The translations under genes were made by a program, and so were the position numbers. Under the pieces are notes generated by a model. That model saw only the letters and a list, made by a program, of their open reading frames with translations. It was not told where the DNA came from and made no database searches. From assembly GCF_018362995.1 (NCBI RefSeq), contig NZ_CP074372.1, positions 3,658,001 through 3,722,000 of the forward strand: 64,000 nucleotides of DNA. Reading direction: 5' to 3'. Positions 1 to 8,214 of this stretch are shown piece after piece. Source of the DNA: Chryseobacterium indologenes. GTDB lineage: Bacteria; Bacteroidota; Bacteroidia; Flavobacteriales; Weeksellaceae. The number at the start of each line of letters is the position of its first letter. The stretch's first letter is position 1.

Positions 1-1129
1 TAGGGAAAATCTCAGCAATAACAACAAATGTCAAAGGCCCCAATGACATAGCAAAGCAGGCAATATAACCCAGAATTGCGATGAGTACCAGATATCCCTG
101 CTGTTGGGTATAAAAGGCAAAACCTACAATAAACAGGCAGATAGCCATCCCGGAAATTCCCAACAGAAGAAGTTTTTTCCGGCCCCAGAGATCTACATAT
201 TTTATAGCAACAAAAGTAAAGATCAGGTTAATAACCCCCACCAGAATAGTCTGTATAAAAGCAGAATCTGATCCTACACCAGTTGATTTGAAAATTTCAG
301 GAGCATAATACATAATCGCATTGATTCCCGTAATCTGTGAAAATACAGCGAGTAAAATTCCAATAATAAGAGCCCGTTTTAATTGGGGTTCTTTTATCTC
401 GGAAAAAGAAAAAGGAGTTTTGTCTTTCAGGGATTCACTGATAGATTCCAGTTCCTTTTGAGCCACATGGGTTCCATTGATCTGTGTAAGAATAGCTAAT
501 GCTTCATCGTTTCGTTTTTGCTTTGCCAGCCAGCGAGGGCTTTCAGGTACAGTAAGTAGTAGCAGAATAAAGATTATTGAAGGAATAACTCCTGATCCGA
601 ACATCCAGCGCCATCCTGTAGAAACATTCCAGCTCTCACCATGAATACCTGCGATATAAGCATTCACAAAATAAATAACAAGAATACCTGTCACAATTCC
701 CAGCTGAAAGATGGATATCAATCGCCCCCGAATTGCTGCTGGCGCCATTTCTGAAATATACATCGGAGAGAGCATTGAAGCAATCCCGATTCCCATGCCA
801 CCAATAATCCGGAATATAACAAAAATCCAGAGGTTAGGAGCTAATGCTGTACCTACAGAAGAAATGATGAATAAAATGGCAGAAAGCATTAATACTCTTT
901 TCCTTCCCACCTGATCACTGAGTTTTCCGGAATACATGGCCCCGATGATACAGCCCAGCAAAGCACAGGAAGCTACCCAGCCAGTCATCACATCAGAAAG
1001 CTGGTAATAAATCTTCATAAAACCAATGGCTCCTGAGATCACAGCAGTATCATAGCCGAACAATAAACCACCCACAGAAGCCACCAGAGTCGATTTATAA
1101 ATAATATTTGAAGAGGTGTTTGTTGACAT
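1..1129 (-). CDS. Sugar porter family MFS transporter (partial, C-terminus outside window)
   Basis: The frame is open from an ATG at 1129 to the window edge, giving about 376 residues of a 12-helix sugar/proton symporter of the XylE/GLUT type. Visible family marks are GGLLFGYDTAVISG in helix 1, DQVGRKR in the helix 2-3 loop, PESPRWL after helix 6 and a QITGINAIMYYAP stretch in helix 7. It starts 5 bp after the stop of the mannose-6-phosphate isomerase gene and is the last gene seen in a five-gene mannose operon. Its likely role is inner-membrane uptake of mannose or a related hexose; the substrate is inferred only from context. The last helices are missing. Confidence 0.9.
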   Translation of the reverse strand, partial: MSTNTSSNIIYKSTLVASVGGLLFGYDTAVISGAIGFMKIYYQLSDVMTGWVASCALLGCIIGAMYSGKLSDQVGRKRVLMLSAILFIISSVGTALAPNLWIFVIFRIIGGMGIGIASMLSPMYISEMAPAAIRGRLISIFQLGIVTGILVIYFVNAYIAGIHGESWNVSTGWRWMFGSGVIPSIIFILLLLTVPESPRWLAKQKRNDEALAILTQINGTHVAQKELESISESLKDKTPFSFSEIKEPQLKRALIIGILLAVFSQITGINAIMYYAPEIFKSTGVGSDSAFIQTILVGVINLIFTFVAIKYVDLWGRKKLLLLGISGMAICLFIVGFAFYTQQQGYLVLIAILGYIACFAMSLGPLTFVVIAEIFP

Positions 1130-1134
1130 ACCGT

Positions 1135-2889
1135 TTATTTTAAAACTTTACCTGCAATCATTTCCGTACGGACACCGGCTTTTATCGTAGCACATTCCTT
1201 ACCTGTACTTTCACCATGAGGAGTAATGGTATAAGCTCCTACATGAGCCGGAACAATAAAGGTTTCGGCATAATGAATAATATAAGGCTCAAAACTGTTA
1301 TCCGGACTCTCAATAATTGCTTCACGGCCTTCCACAAGATTCAGAACATTTACAACACCTTCTGTGTGATGATGAACTTTTTGGGTAAACCAATGTCTCC
1401 GGGTTTCAATAAATGACCATGCATCCAGTCCGGTACGTTCTTCCCGCCATCCTTCTCCTTCAGCAATCAGTTCTGTGAGGTTAAGAATATGATCCTGAGT
1501 CCATGAAGCAGTACGATCCCATTGGATTACGTTTTTGCCATGGTCAAGGGAAATCGGTCTTGGCTTACCATCCAGTCCCATTCTTCCCCAATCCCAGAGT
1601 TTAAATGTAAAAATATAAGGAGTTGCACTTATTTCCAACACTACAGAATTAGCCCCTGAGCAATGTATGGTTCCTGCTGGTATTGATACATGATCATGTT
1701 TGCGGACGGGCCATTTTTGTACATATTCCTCAGCATCAAAAATGAGATGATCATTTTGAACCGCAGTAAGCGCTTTCATCATAAGATCGGGATTTACATT
1801 TTCTTTCAGGCCAAGATATACAAAAGCATTGTCTCCGGCATCCAACATATAATAGCTTTCGTCCTGGGTATAAGACATTCCGAACTTTTCTTTGATGTAT
1901 TCTTTCAATGGATGTACCTGTAAGCTTAAATTTCCACCTTCCATGGTATCCAGAAAATCAAAACGGATTGGAAATTCATCCCCAAATCCTTCATAGACTT
2001 CTTTTCCAAGTAAAGCATCCGGCTGGAAAAATACAAGATTGATCGATGGAATTTCCACAACCTGATCTCCAAATTCTAATAACAAACTGTTTTCTTCCGG
2101 TACACAATCGAAGCCCCATGCATAATTGGGTGCGTTTCTGTCCAGATCACAGACTTCTTTCAGCCATTGTCCGCCCCATGGCCCCGGATCAAAGAAAGGA
2201 ACCACTCTGAAAGGCTGTTTCACGGTCTGCTGAAGAGCTTCAAACAGCGCATCAGTACTGATCATTTTAGGCTGATGAGGAATGGTGGTATCCAAAACAA
2301 AATGACAGATTCTCAGAATTCTTTTTTTATAACGGTCACAGACGCGCCAGTCTACAAAATAGGCATGTTTGTACTGGTAAGAAAAAGCATCCGTATAATT
2401 AGTTCTGCCCAGATTACAGGCCGTATTGTTTCGGAAGCGCATCTGTATCTCCCATCTCGGCATATCAGCATAAATGATAAGATCAGGCTGGCTGGTAATC
2501 AAAGTTGCTCCTGGGCCTATAACTACTGTAAAGCCCTTGTTATCATCAATCTTTTGTTGAATTTCCAATACTTTTGAAGCATCAAAATAATCTTCAAGTT
2601 CTAACGGAGCCATATAACCGAATACAGGATCATCTGTAACATATTCCTGTACCATTGCCGCAATATCTTTTTCAGGTTTCATTGCTTCTGAAGTATCAAT
2701 GATCAATCCGGGGTTTAAGAATTCCTGCACTGAGCTGATGATCTCTTTGAGAAAAACACCGGGATAGCATTCAATGGCAATTATTTTATGGGTATTTTTT
2801 TTAATTTCTCTGAAAATACCTTCCCAGCCTGTTATGCAGGTATGGTTTTGTATTTTAATGACAGGAAACTTATTGAAATTTGATTTCAT
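1135..2889 (-). CDS. manA: Class I mannose-6-phosphate isomerase with long N-terminal extension
   Basis: Interconverts mannose-6-P and fructose-6-P in the cytoplasm. The C-terminal half (about residues 230-584) is a type I phosphomannose isomerase cupin. The candidate zinc ligands are Gln324 and His326 in LSLQVHP, Glu344 in DESYY and His409 in GTIHCSG; WDWGR near 432-436 probably carries the active-site Arg. The first ~225 residues are not part of the classical enzyme and resemble a degenerate nucleotide-kinase fold: YADMPRWEIQMRFRNN is visible, but no intact Walker A. At 584 aa it is much longer than the usual ~320-390 aa, although similarly long forms occur in Bacteroides. It lies 11 bp after the ROK kinase gene and 5 bp before the porter, which fits kinase-then-isomerase entry into glycolysis. 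Confidence 0.9.
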   Translation of the reverse strand: MKSNFNKFPVIKIQNHTCITGWEGIFREIKKNTHKIIAIECYPGVFLKEIISSVQEFLNPGLIIDTSEAMKPEKDIAAMVQEYVTDDPVFGYMAPLELEDYFDASKVLEIQQKIDDNKGFTVVIGPGATLITSQPDLIIYADMPRWEIQMRFRNNTACNLGRTNYTDAFSYQYKHAYFVDWRVCDRYKKRILRICHFVLDTTIPHQPKMISTDALFEALQQTVKQPFRVVPFFDPGPWGGQWLKEVCDLDRNAPNYAWGFDCVPEENSLLLEFGDQVVEIPSINLVFFQPDALLGKEVYEGFGDEFPIRFDFLDTMEGGNLSLQVHPLKEYIKEKFGMSYTQDESYYMLDAGDNAFVYLGLKENVNPDLMMKALTAVQNDHLIFDAEEYVQKWPVRKHDHVSIPAGTIHCSGANSVVLEISATPYIFTFKLWDWGRMGLDGKPRPISLDHGKNVIQWDRTASWTQDHILNLTELIAEGEGWREERTGLDAWSFIETRRHWFTQKVHHHTEGVVNVLNLVEGREAIIESPDNSFEPYIIHYAETFIVPAHVGAYTITPHGESTGKECATIKAGVRTEMIAGKVLK

Positions 2890-2900
2890 TCTGATTTTTA

Positions 2901-3839
2901 TTAATGATTGACAAGATGTGCGATCCCCAGCAAAGCTGCAGTACCGGGAAATGCGCCTTCTTCGATATTTACATTTCCCCAGGGAGTCCAGGCGTGAGTA
3001 TCTATATATTGTTTGATATAAGGAATAATCTGTGAACTGCTGGCCATAATTCCGCCCGTCAGTACAAGGACTTCCGGATCATAGGAATGGATGAGGTTAA
3101 TGGCAGCTGCTGACCATGCCTGTAAACTTTGGTCTCGTAGATGCAAAGCCATAGTGTCACCTTCTTCAGCGAGTCTGAAAACAAGTTCGTAATCAATAAC
3201 GGGAGATGCAGACAGCTTACTTTTGGTAAAATCTTTATCTGATCTTGCCATTGCCGGAAGATTCCATGTAGAAGCTTCAGTTTCTACACAGCCTTTATTT
3301 CCACAGTTGCATGAATCTCCTTTATAATTAATTACAGAATGCCCACCCAATATGCCGGCTGTGAAATGCTTACCCTTAAGCAATTGCCCCTCCATGACGG
3401 CAGCGCTTCCAACACCTGTTCCTAATGTCATTAAAACAATATTCTCATAATTTTTGGCATTTCCATATTTCCATTCTCCCAGTAATGCAGAACGGGCATC
3501 ATTTTCTATAGCAAAAGGCAGATCAAATGTCTTTGAACACCATTCTTTCAGATCGATATCAGGAGCATCTCCGAATTTTTTATCAATAGAAAGAATTTTT
3601 TTCTGAACACTGTCTACAATCCCCGGAGAAGCTATCCCCAGTCCTGCAATATCTGCGGTGGAAAGTCCAAGTTGATGTAACATGTTTTCCACTGTTTCCT
3701 GTATGAAAGGAAGTCTGTGCCGGAGACCTTTACCGGAATGAGCATCAATGGATGCAGAATATAGGATTGTATCATCTTGTATGATTCCTGTTTTAATTCT
3801 GGTACCACCCATGTCTATAGCAATTACTGGCTTTGACAT
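2901..3839 (-). CDS. ROK family sugar kinase (probable mannokinase/glucokinase)
   Basis: Cytoplasmic ATP-dependent hexose kinase. I chose the ATG at 3839 (MSKPVIAIDMGGTR), giving 312 aa, because the phosphate-binding DMGGT loop then starts at residue 9 as in the family. An in-frame ATG at 3890 would add 17 residues without homology. Visible marks are the catalytic Asp114 in ENDARSALLGE, His167 in GGHS, and the ROK zinc motif CNCGNKGC (Cys177, 179, 184). It sits between the alpha-mannosidase and the mannose-6-P isomerase, so mannose is the most likely substrate. The sequence alone does not separate mannokinase from glucokinase or fructokinase. Confidence 0.88.
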   Translation of the reverse strand: MSKPVIAIDMGGTRIKTGIIQDDTILYSASIDAHSGKGLRHRLPFIQETVENMLHQLGLSTADIAGLGIASPGIVDSVQKKILSIDKKFGDAPDIDLKEWCSKTFDLPFAIENDARSALLGEWKYGNAKNYENIVLMTLGTGVGSAAVMEGQLLKGKHFTAGILGGHSVINYKGDSCNCGNKGCVETEASTWNLPAMARSDKDFTKSKLSASPVIDYELVFRLAEEGDTMALHLRDQSLQAWSAAAINLIHSYDPEVLVLTGGIMASSSQIIPYIKQYIDTHAWTPWGNVNIEEGAFPGTAALLGIAHLVNH

Positions 3840-3893
3840 CTGCTTTTGGTTTAAATGTTTTAAATAATATAATCTTTGATTTAAAATCAAAAA

Positions 3894-6800
3894 CTAAAGA
3901 ACTATTCTGATTTCTATTACATCCATTCCGGATAAACTAATTTTTTCGTCAGGAGATAATACTTTCCCGCTTTTAAGCTCAATAATCTTTGAAGGTTTCA
4001 GTTGTTCCCATACAAAAGCAGTTGTTTGCTCATTTTCAGAAGGGTTGTAAAGTCTGATAAGGAAACTCTTATCTTCCTGCGGGGTAACACTTGTTACAAC
4101 AATATTATCATTATTCATACGGAAAAGACTTTTTCCGGCAGGTGTTTTTTCTTTGACAGGAATGGCAATAAGAGGCTGTGTAAAAGCAGTGGCGGACTTT
4201 TCATTTTCTACAGCGTCGAAAGCAGCATGAGGACGTAGTGTATAGCGATAATGCACAGGGCCTTCCTGATCTGCTTTATAGTTGGTATGCCAGTAGTTAT
4301 TCATCGCATAGCTGAACCAGTTTGTCGTTCCCAGGGTTCCCTGATCTTTCCATTTTTTGTGGCTATTGTCAATTGTCATTCTTTCATCAATCATTTCTGC
4401 TGCCTCAATCAATGGTGTTTCCAGCATCATCCACTGCATTCCCTTTTGTCCGGAAGAGGCATCTACCCATCGGCGGCTGTACCAGTAATCCATATTCGAG
4501 CCGGGAAGCTGATCTTTAAGATATTTCATTGTTCCATAACCAGCATCTATTGTAATATTTTTAAAATCTGCATTGAAAGGAAAGCCAAAATGTACAGATT
4601 CTTTTGTACGGACAGGGTTTTTATCTATAATATTTTCCAGCGCTACTTCGTCACTTCCGGCTGTCAGCGTAATGATTCTTTCTAATTTTTTAGCTCCGGG
4701 AGCTTCTGATGTAATTGAAACTTTAGCGATCACAGGACCATTTTCCAATACTTTTACCATTACGTTGGCATTTGATACTGCTTCTTTCGGGTCAGATCCC
4801 GGTACGTACCAATAACTGTTTAATCCCTGATCATTGAAGCTTCCTGCATAATTTGTTGAATTGTTATCTGCAAAGCGGGTAATACTGCCTGTTTTAGGAT
4901 CCCATGTCAAAGACACTTTTCCATTGGAGACTCCGGTATCTGTAACGGTAAAAGAATTTGGAGTTATCACCTTATTTTTAATGACAGTATAGATAGCAGA
5001 TCCTAATGCAGGAATATCTTTAGCAAAAAATACCATTGTTCCGTTCTGCAATTTCTGAAGAGGTATTTTATTTCCTACAATATCCTGAACAGCATTTCCC
5101 CAAGCTATTTCCGGAATTGTGACCATACCGCTTCTTGCCCATGATGAGGTGTTGAAAACGGCAATTGTTTTAGAAGAAAAATCAGTGAGAGGCTGCAACA
5201 GTTCTTTTTCCAATTTTTCAGAAAGAGAATTTCCATCAAGAGAAAACTGTCTTTTCACTTTCCACTGATCTGCCACGAACGGAATATCAGGAGCCGTAAT
5301 ACTGTTGAAAGCTCCCCATGTATGCTCATGGAACAGAATCACATTTCTCCAGGCTTCATAAAAACTCTGATGATTATATTGAGCAGGGTTCAGCATAGCA
5401 TAAAGTGTAGTAAGCTGCTGCAGTTTCAGGCTGCTGTTCCGGTTGATACCTTCTTCTTTTGCAGTGGACATTGCACCATCTTCCCAATAAGGACTGATGT
5501 CACCTTTTACTACAGGGATCTGATCACCATATTTCTTTTCAAATACTTCAAACATCTTTTCATTCGTGCTTAAGATGATCTTAGGCGAAGTATATTTTTT
5601 ATTCCATTCATCTACAAATCTGGAAACCGAAGGATCTATCGGGCCATTGTCTGCTACAATATTATAGCGCCACTGTACCATATCATACGGATAGTTATTT
5701 TGAGTAAGATCATTCAGATACTCAGCAATTTTTTTCTGTCCGGTCTCAAATACAGCTCCCGGATGTACTCCGTGCCATGAAGAATATCCTCTTCCCGCCG
5801 TCCAGAATAGTATTTTTTCTTTTCCGGAAGGAGACTGCCACCATACAGGTTTATCACCCCAGTTTTTCACAAAATTTCCTACGCGATCTCCCAGATAAGG
5901 ATTCGTTTTTCCTAAATAATTAGGTCCGCTGGAAAAATATTTTACTCCGGATGATGTTAAAGCAGGAACTAATGCCCAGGCAAATCCAGGTACATCAGAC
6001 ATCATTGCACTGTTGATCTTTAAGCCAAATTCCTTTTCAAGTTTTTGAGCATATTCTGTGTAGTGGAAAAGTTCTTCCGGCTGGCTTAGCCCTGTTAAAA
6101 TATTTCCGTACATGGCAGAAAGACCGATTCCACCTTCCTTTACAGCTTTTACAAATGATTTTTTATCTTCTGCAGTCGCATTTTTCATGAAATTTTCCAC
6201 ATCCCAAAGCGCTTCAACATTCCATTTGAAACGGGCTTCTTCCGGAAGGTTTTTGGTTTCTTCAACCATTCTGATGGCATCGTAGATATTTTGGGTATGA
6301 ATTTTTTCTACCTCGGCCTGCAGATGAGAATATCCCACATCAGTATGAGAATGATGAATAAAATAGAGCGTGCGCGGAACAACTTTTCCGGCTTCAATAT
6401 TTTTCCGGAAAAGTTCCTTTTTTCCTGAGGTTACTAACAATTGTACTGAACCTCCTTCCGATGACAGGGTAACTGGGATATCAAACGTTTTGATTCCATC
6501 CGGCATGGTGAAGGAATGGATGTCTTTACCGTTGATCGTTGCCGTTATCTTTTGATCCGGACCAAAATGTAAAGTGGTAAGAGTGATCAGCCGCTTTCCG
6601 TCTTTCAGGATAAAAGGAGTGGAAGCAGCGTCTATTTTTTCTTCAAAAGTAAATTTATAGGTCATAAACCAGTCCCGGCTGTTCTGAGCCTGACCAACCA
6701 GTTTTAAACGGAGTGGTTTTCCCGGAGTTATTTTACTGACCGGAACGCGTAAGTAGGCAATTCCATAAGAATCTTTCAGACCATCCACTTTAGTTTGGTG

Positions 6801-7220
6801 AAATACAAAAGCAGTACTGTCAGCAGCCTTTGATATCCAATCCGGACGTTGATTGGCAGGGTAGGTGTTGAGGGTTAATGCTTTCTGATCATTGATGTAC
6901 AGATCAAAATTTCGGATTCCTCCGCTGGTTCCCGATGAATGTGATACCAACCAGTTAAAATATATATAAGGACCGGTATTCTTTTGCGGTACAGGGGCCG
7001 TTTCCCATTCTATCGTTTTGGCGCCATCTGTGGTACGGGTAAGAAGTGCACGGGTAGCATGATCTGGAAAAGCAGAGAAATAATCAATGTTTTCACCTGT
7101 TATTTCACGGTTATATCCGTTAATGACCTCTACATTGCCAAAATAGGGCACTTTTTTCTGACCAGTTGCAATATTGCTTATCAGGAAAGATACAAGCAAA
7201 AGAAAATACCTGTTATACAT
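3894..7220 (-). CDS. Exported GH38-type alpha-mannosidase
   Basis: A 1108-residue protein with a signal peptide (residues 1-20, ending IATGQ), so periplasmic or exported. The N-terminal ~280 residues look like beta-sandwich domains. The GH38 catalytic domain starts near 283: HSHTDVGYSH holds the His292-x-Asp294 zinc site, SDVPG at 408-412 holds the likely nucleophile Asp409, and HEHTWG at 631-636 is the third family signature. The rest fits the beta-rich GH38 C-terminal domains. It should release mannose from alpha-mannosides such as N-glycans. It is the first enzyme gene of the operon, 61 bp downstream of the GntR regulator. The linkage cannot be told from sequence. Confidence 0.87.
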   Translation of the reverse strand: MYNRYFLLLVSFLISNIATGQKKVPYFGNVEVINGYNREITGENIDYFSAFPDHATRALLTRTTDGAKTIEWETAPVPQKNTGPYIYFNWLVSHSSGTSGGIRNFDLYINDQKALTLNTYPANQRPDWISKAADSTAFVFHQTKVDGLKDSYGIAYLRVPVSKITPGKPLRLKLVGQAQNSRDWFMTYKFTFEEKIDAASTPFILKDGKRLITLTTLHFGPDQKITATINGKDIHSFTMPDGIKTFDIPVTLSSEGGSVQLLVTSGKKELFRKNIEAGKVVPRTLYFIHHSHTDVGYSHLQAEVEKIHTQNIYDAIRMVEETKNLPEEARFKWNVEALWDVENFMKNATAEDKKSFVKAVKEGGIGLSAMYGNILTGLSQPEELFHYTEYAQKLEKEFGLKINSAMMSDVPGFAWALVPALTSSGVKYFSSGPNYLGKTNPYLGDRVGNFVKNWGDKPVWWQSPSGKEKILFWTAGRGYSSWHGVHPGAVFETGQKKIAEYLNDLTQNNYPYDMVQWRYNIVADNGPIDPSVSRFVDEWNKKYTSPKIILSTNEKMFEVFEKKYGDQIPVVKGDISPYWEDGAMSTAKEEGINRNSSLKLQQLTTLYAMLNPAQYNHQSFYEAWRNVILFHEHTWGAFNSITAPDIPFVADQWKVKRQFSLDGNSLSEKLEKELLQPLTDFSSKTIAVFNTSSWARSGMVTIPEIAWGNAVQDIVGNKIPLQKLQNGTMVFFAKDIPALGSAIYTVIKNKVITPNSFTVTDTGVSNGKVSLTWDPKTGSITRFADNNSTNYAGSFNDQGLNSYWYVPGSDPKEAVSNANVMVKVLENGPVIAKVSITSEAPGAKKLERIITLTAGSDEVALENIIDKNPVRTKESVHFGFPFNADFKNITIDAGYGTMKYLKDQLPGSNMDYWYSRRWVDASSGQKGMQWMMLETPLIEAAEMIDERMTIDNSHKKWKDQGTLGTTNWFSYAMNNYWHTNYKADQEGPVHYRYTLRPHAAFDAVENEKSATAFTQPLIAIPVKEKTPAGKSLFRMNNDNIVVTSVTPQEDKSFLIRLYNPSENEQTTAFVWEQLKPSKIIELKSGKVLSPDEKISLSGMDVIEIRIVL

Positions 7221-7249
7221 AAGCTTAGTTTTTATAATTATATGTTAGA

Positions 7250-7261
7250 ATGTTTGAACAT
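7250..7261. promoter_or_regulatory. Candidate operator of the mannoside operon
   Basis: A perfect 12-bp palindrome, ATGTTTGAACAT, lies in the 61-bp gap between the GntR regulator gene and the alpha-mannosidase gene, about 30 bp before the latter's start. GntR-family repressors bind short palindromes, so this is a plausible site for the adjacent regulator. A 12-bp AT-rich palindrome can also occur by chance. Confidence 0.35.
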
Positions 7262-7281
7262 ATTGATTGTTAAAAAAAGAA

Positions 7282-8043
7282 TTAACTTCCCGGAGATTTG
7301 TTAATATCTATGGTATACGTAAATTTATCCGAACGGTAATACCCTACATTATATTCTACAGGTTTACCATTGATATCGTACACAAAACGTTCACGTTTCA
7401 AAACAGGAAAAGAAGCAGATACTTTCAGTTTTTTTCCTATTACAGAACCAGCCTGGCAGGCACTTATATTTTCGCGGGAACGATGTACGGTTACTCCATG
7501 ATTTTCCTGCAGCATACTGTATAACGGCATATTGAAGTCATCATTTTTATCAACCCCGATTCTTGGGTGGAAGTAGCTTTCAAAATAAACAATCGGATCT
7601 CCTGAGCTTTCTCCCTTTAACTTTGAAAGTTTAAATATTTTTTTATCCGGCGCACAAAGAAAGAAATTGCATATCTCTTCATTGGGCTGCACCATCGTTG
7701 TTTTCAGCAACTGATTGATGACATGGATTCCTTTTGCCTGCATTTCCCTGGTAAAGCTGTACCAATGATCCAGACCAGTTACCAGACTTTTCTTTTCAGC
7801 AACACGGGTTCCGATCCCTTTTTTACGAAGGATCAAACCTTCATTCTCAAGCTTGTTAGTCGCCTGACGGATGGTGTTCCTGGAAACTCCCCACAGATTG
7901 GCAAGATCAACTTCTTTAGGTAATAAAGCCCCTTTTTTATAAACCTCCATTTGGATAAGTTTACGGAAAAGATCCTCTACCTGTACATGCAGAGGGAGTT
8001 TGCTGTTATGATCAATTGTAAAATCCTGATTAGGTATGTTCAT
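7282..8043 (-). CDS. GntR family transcriptional regulator with UTRA ligand domain
   Basis: 253 aa, HutC/FarR subfamily layout. A winged helix-turn-helix at about residues 16-85 (VSRNTIRQATNKLENEGLI is the recognition region) is followed by a UTRA effector-binding domain at about 100-245. Such regulators sense sugar or sugar-phosphate ligands and usually repress the neighbouring catabolic genes. It is the first gene of the minus-strand mannoside cluster, so it probably controls that operon and itself. The ligand is unknown; mannose-6-P or a mannoside is the reasonable guess. Confidence 0.9.
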   Translation of the reverse strand: MNIPNQDFTIDHNSKLPLHVQVEDLFRKLIQMEVYKKGALLPKEVDLANLWGVSRNTIRQATNKLENEGLILRKKGIGTRVAEKKSLVTGLDHWYSFTREMQAKGIHVINQLLKTTMVQPNEEICNFFLCAPDKKIFKLSKLKGESSGDPIVYFESYFHPRIGVDKNDDFNMPLYSMLQENHGVTVHRSRENISACQAGSVIGKKLKVSASFPVLKRERFVYDINGKPVEYNVGYYRSDKFTYTIDINKSPGS

Positions 8044-8106
8044 ACATATAAGAAAGTGTAAATATAGTATTTTTTTGATTTGATGATGATTTTTTTTAAT
8101 AAAAAT

Positions 8107-8136
8107 GAAAAAACAGTATCAATCTGATACTGTTTT
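8107..8136 (-). terminator. Rho-independent terminator after the HMA-TonB receptor gene
   Basis: Perfect 8-bp arms CAGTATCA (8114-8121) and TGATACTG (8125-8132) with a 3-nt loop. On the minus strand the hairpin is followed by a run of T. It lies about 80 bp past the stop of the receptor gene and before the GntR gene, so it separates the metal module from the mannoside operon. The plus side also has four T, so it may work in both directions. Confidence 0.8.
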
Positions 8137-8214
8137 CTACTATTTAAAAGATCTGATGTGAACTTTATTGGTTGCATAAGCCTATAAGAGGCTTTGTTTC
8201 TTCTGTTCAGGGAT

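Noticed and set aside
2167..2577. 136-codon ORF antisense to the mannose-6-P isomerase gene
   Set aside because: Lies wholly inside a well-supported gene on the other strand and has no signal, domain or neighbour of its own.
3840..3890. Upstream ATG for the ROK kinase
   Set aside because: It adds 17 residues ahead of the DMGGT motif, which normally lies within the first ten residues.
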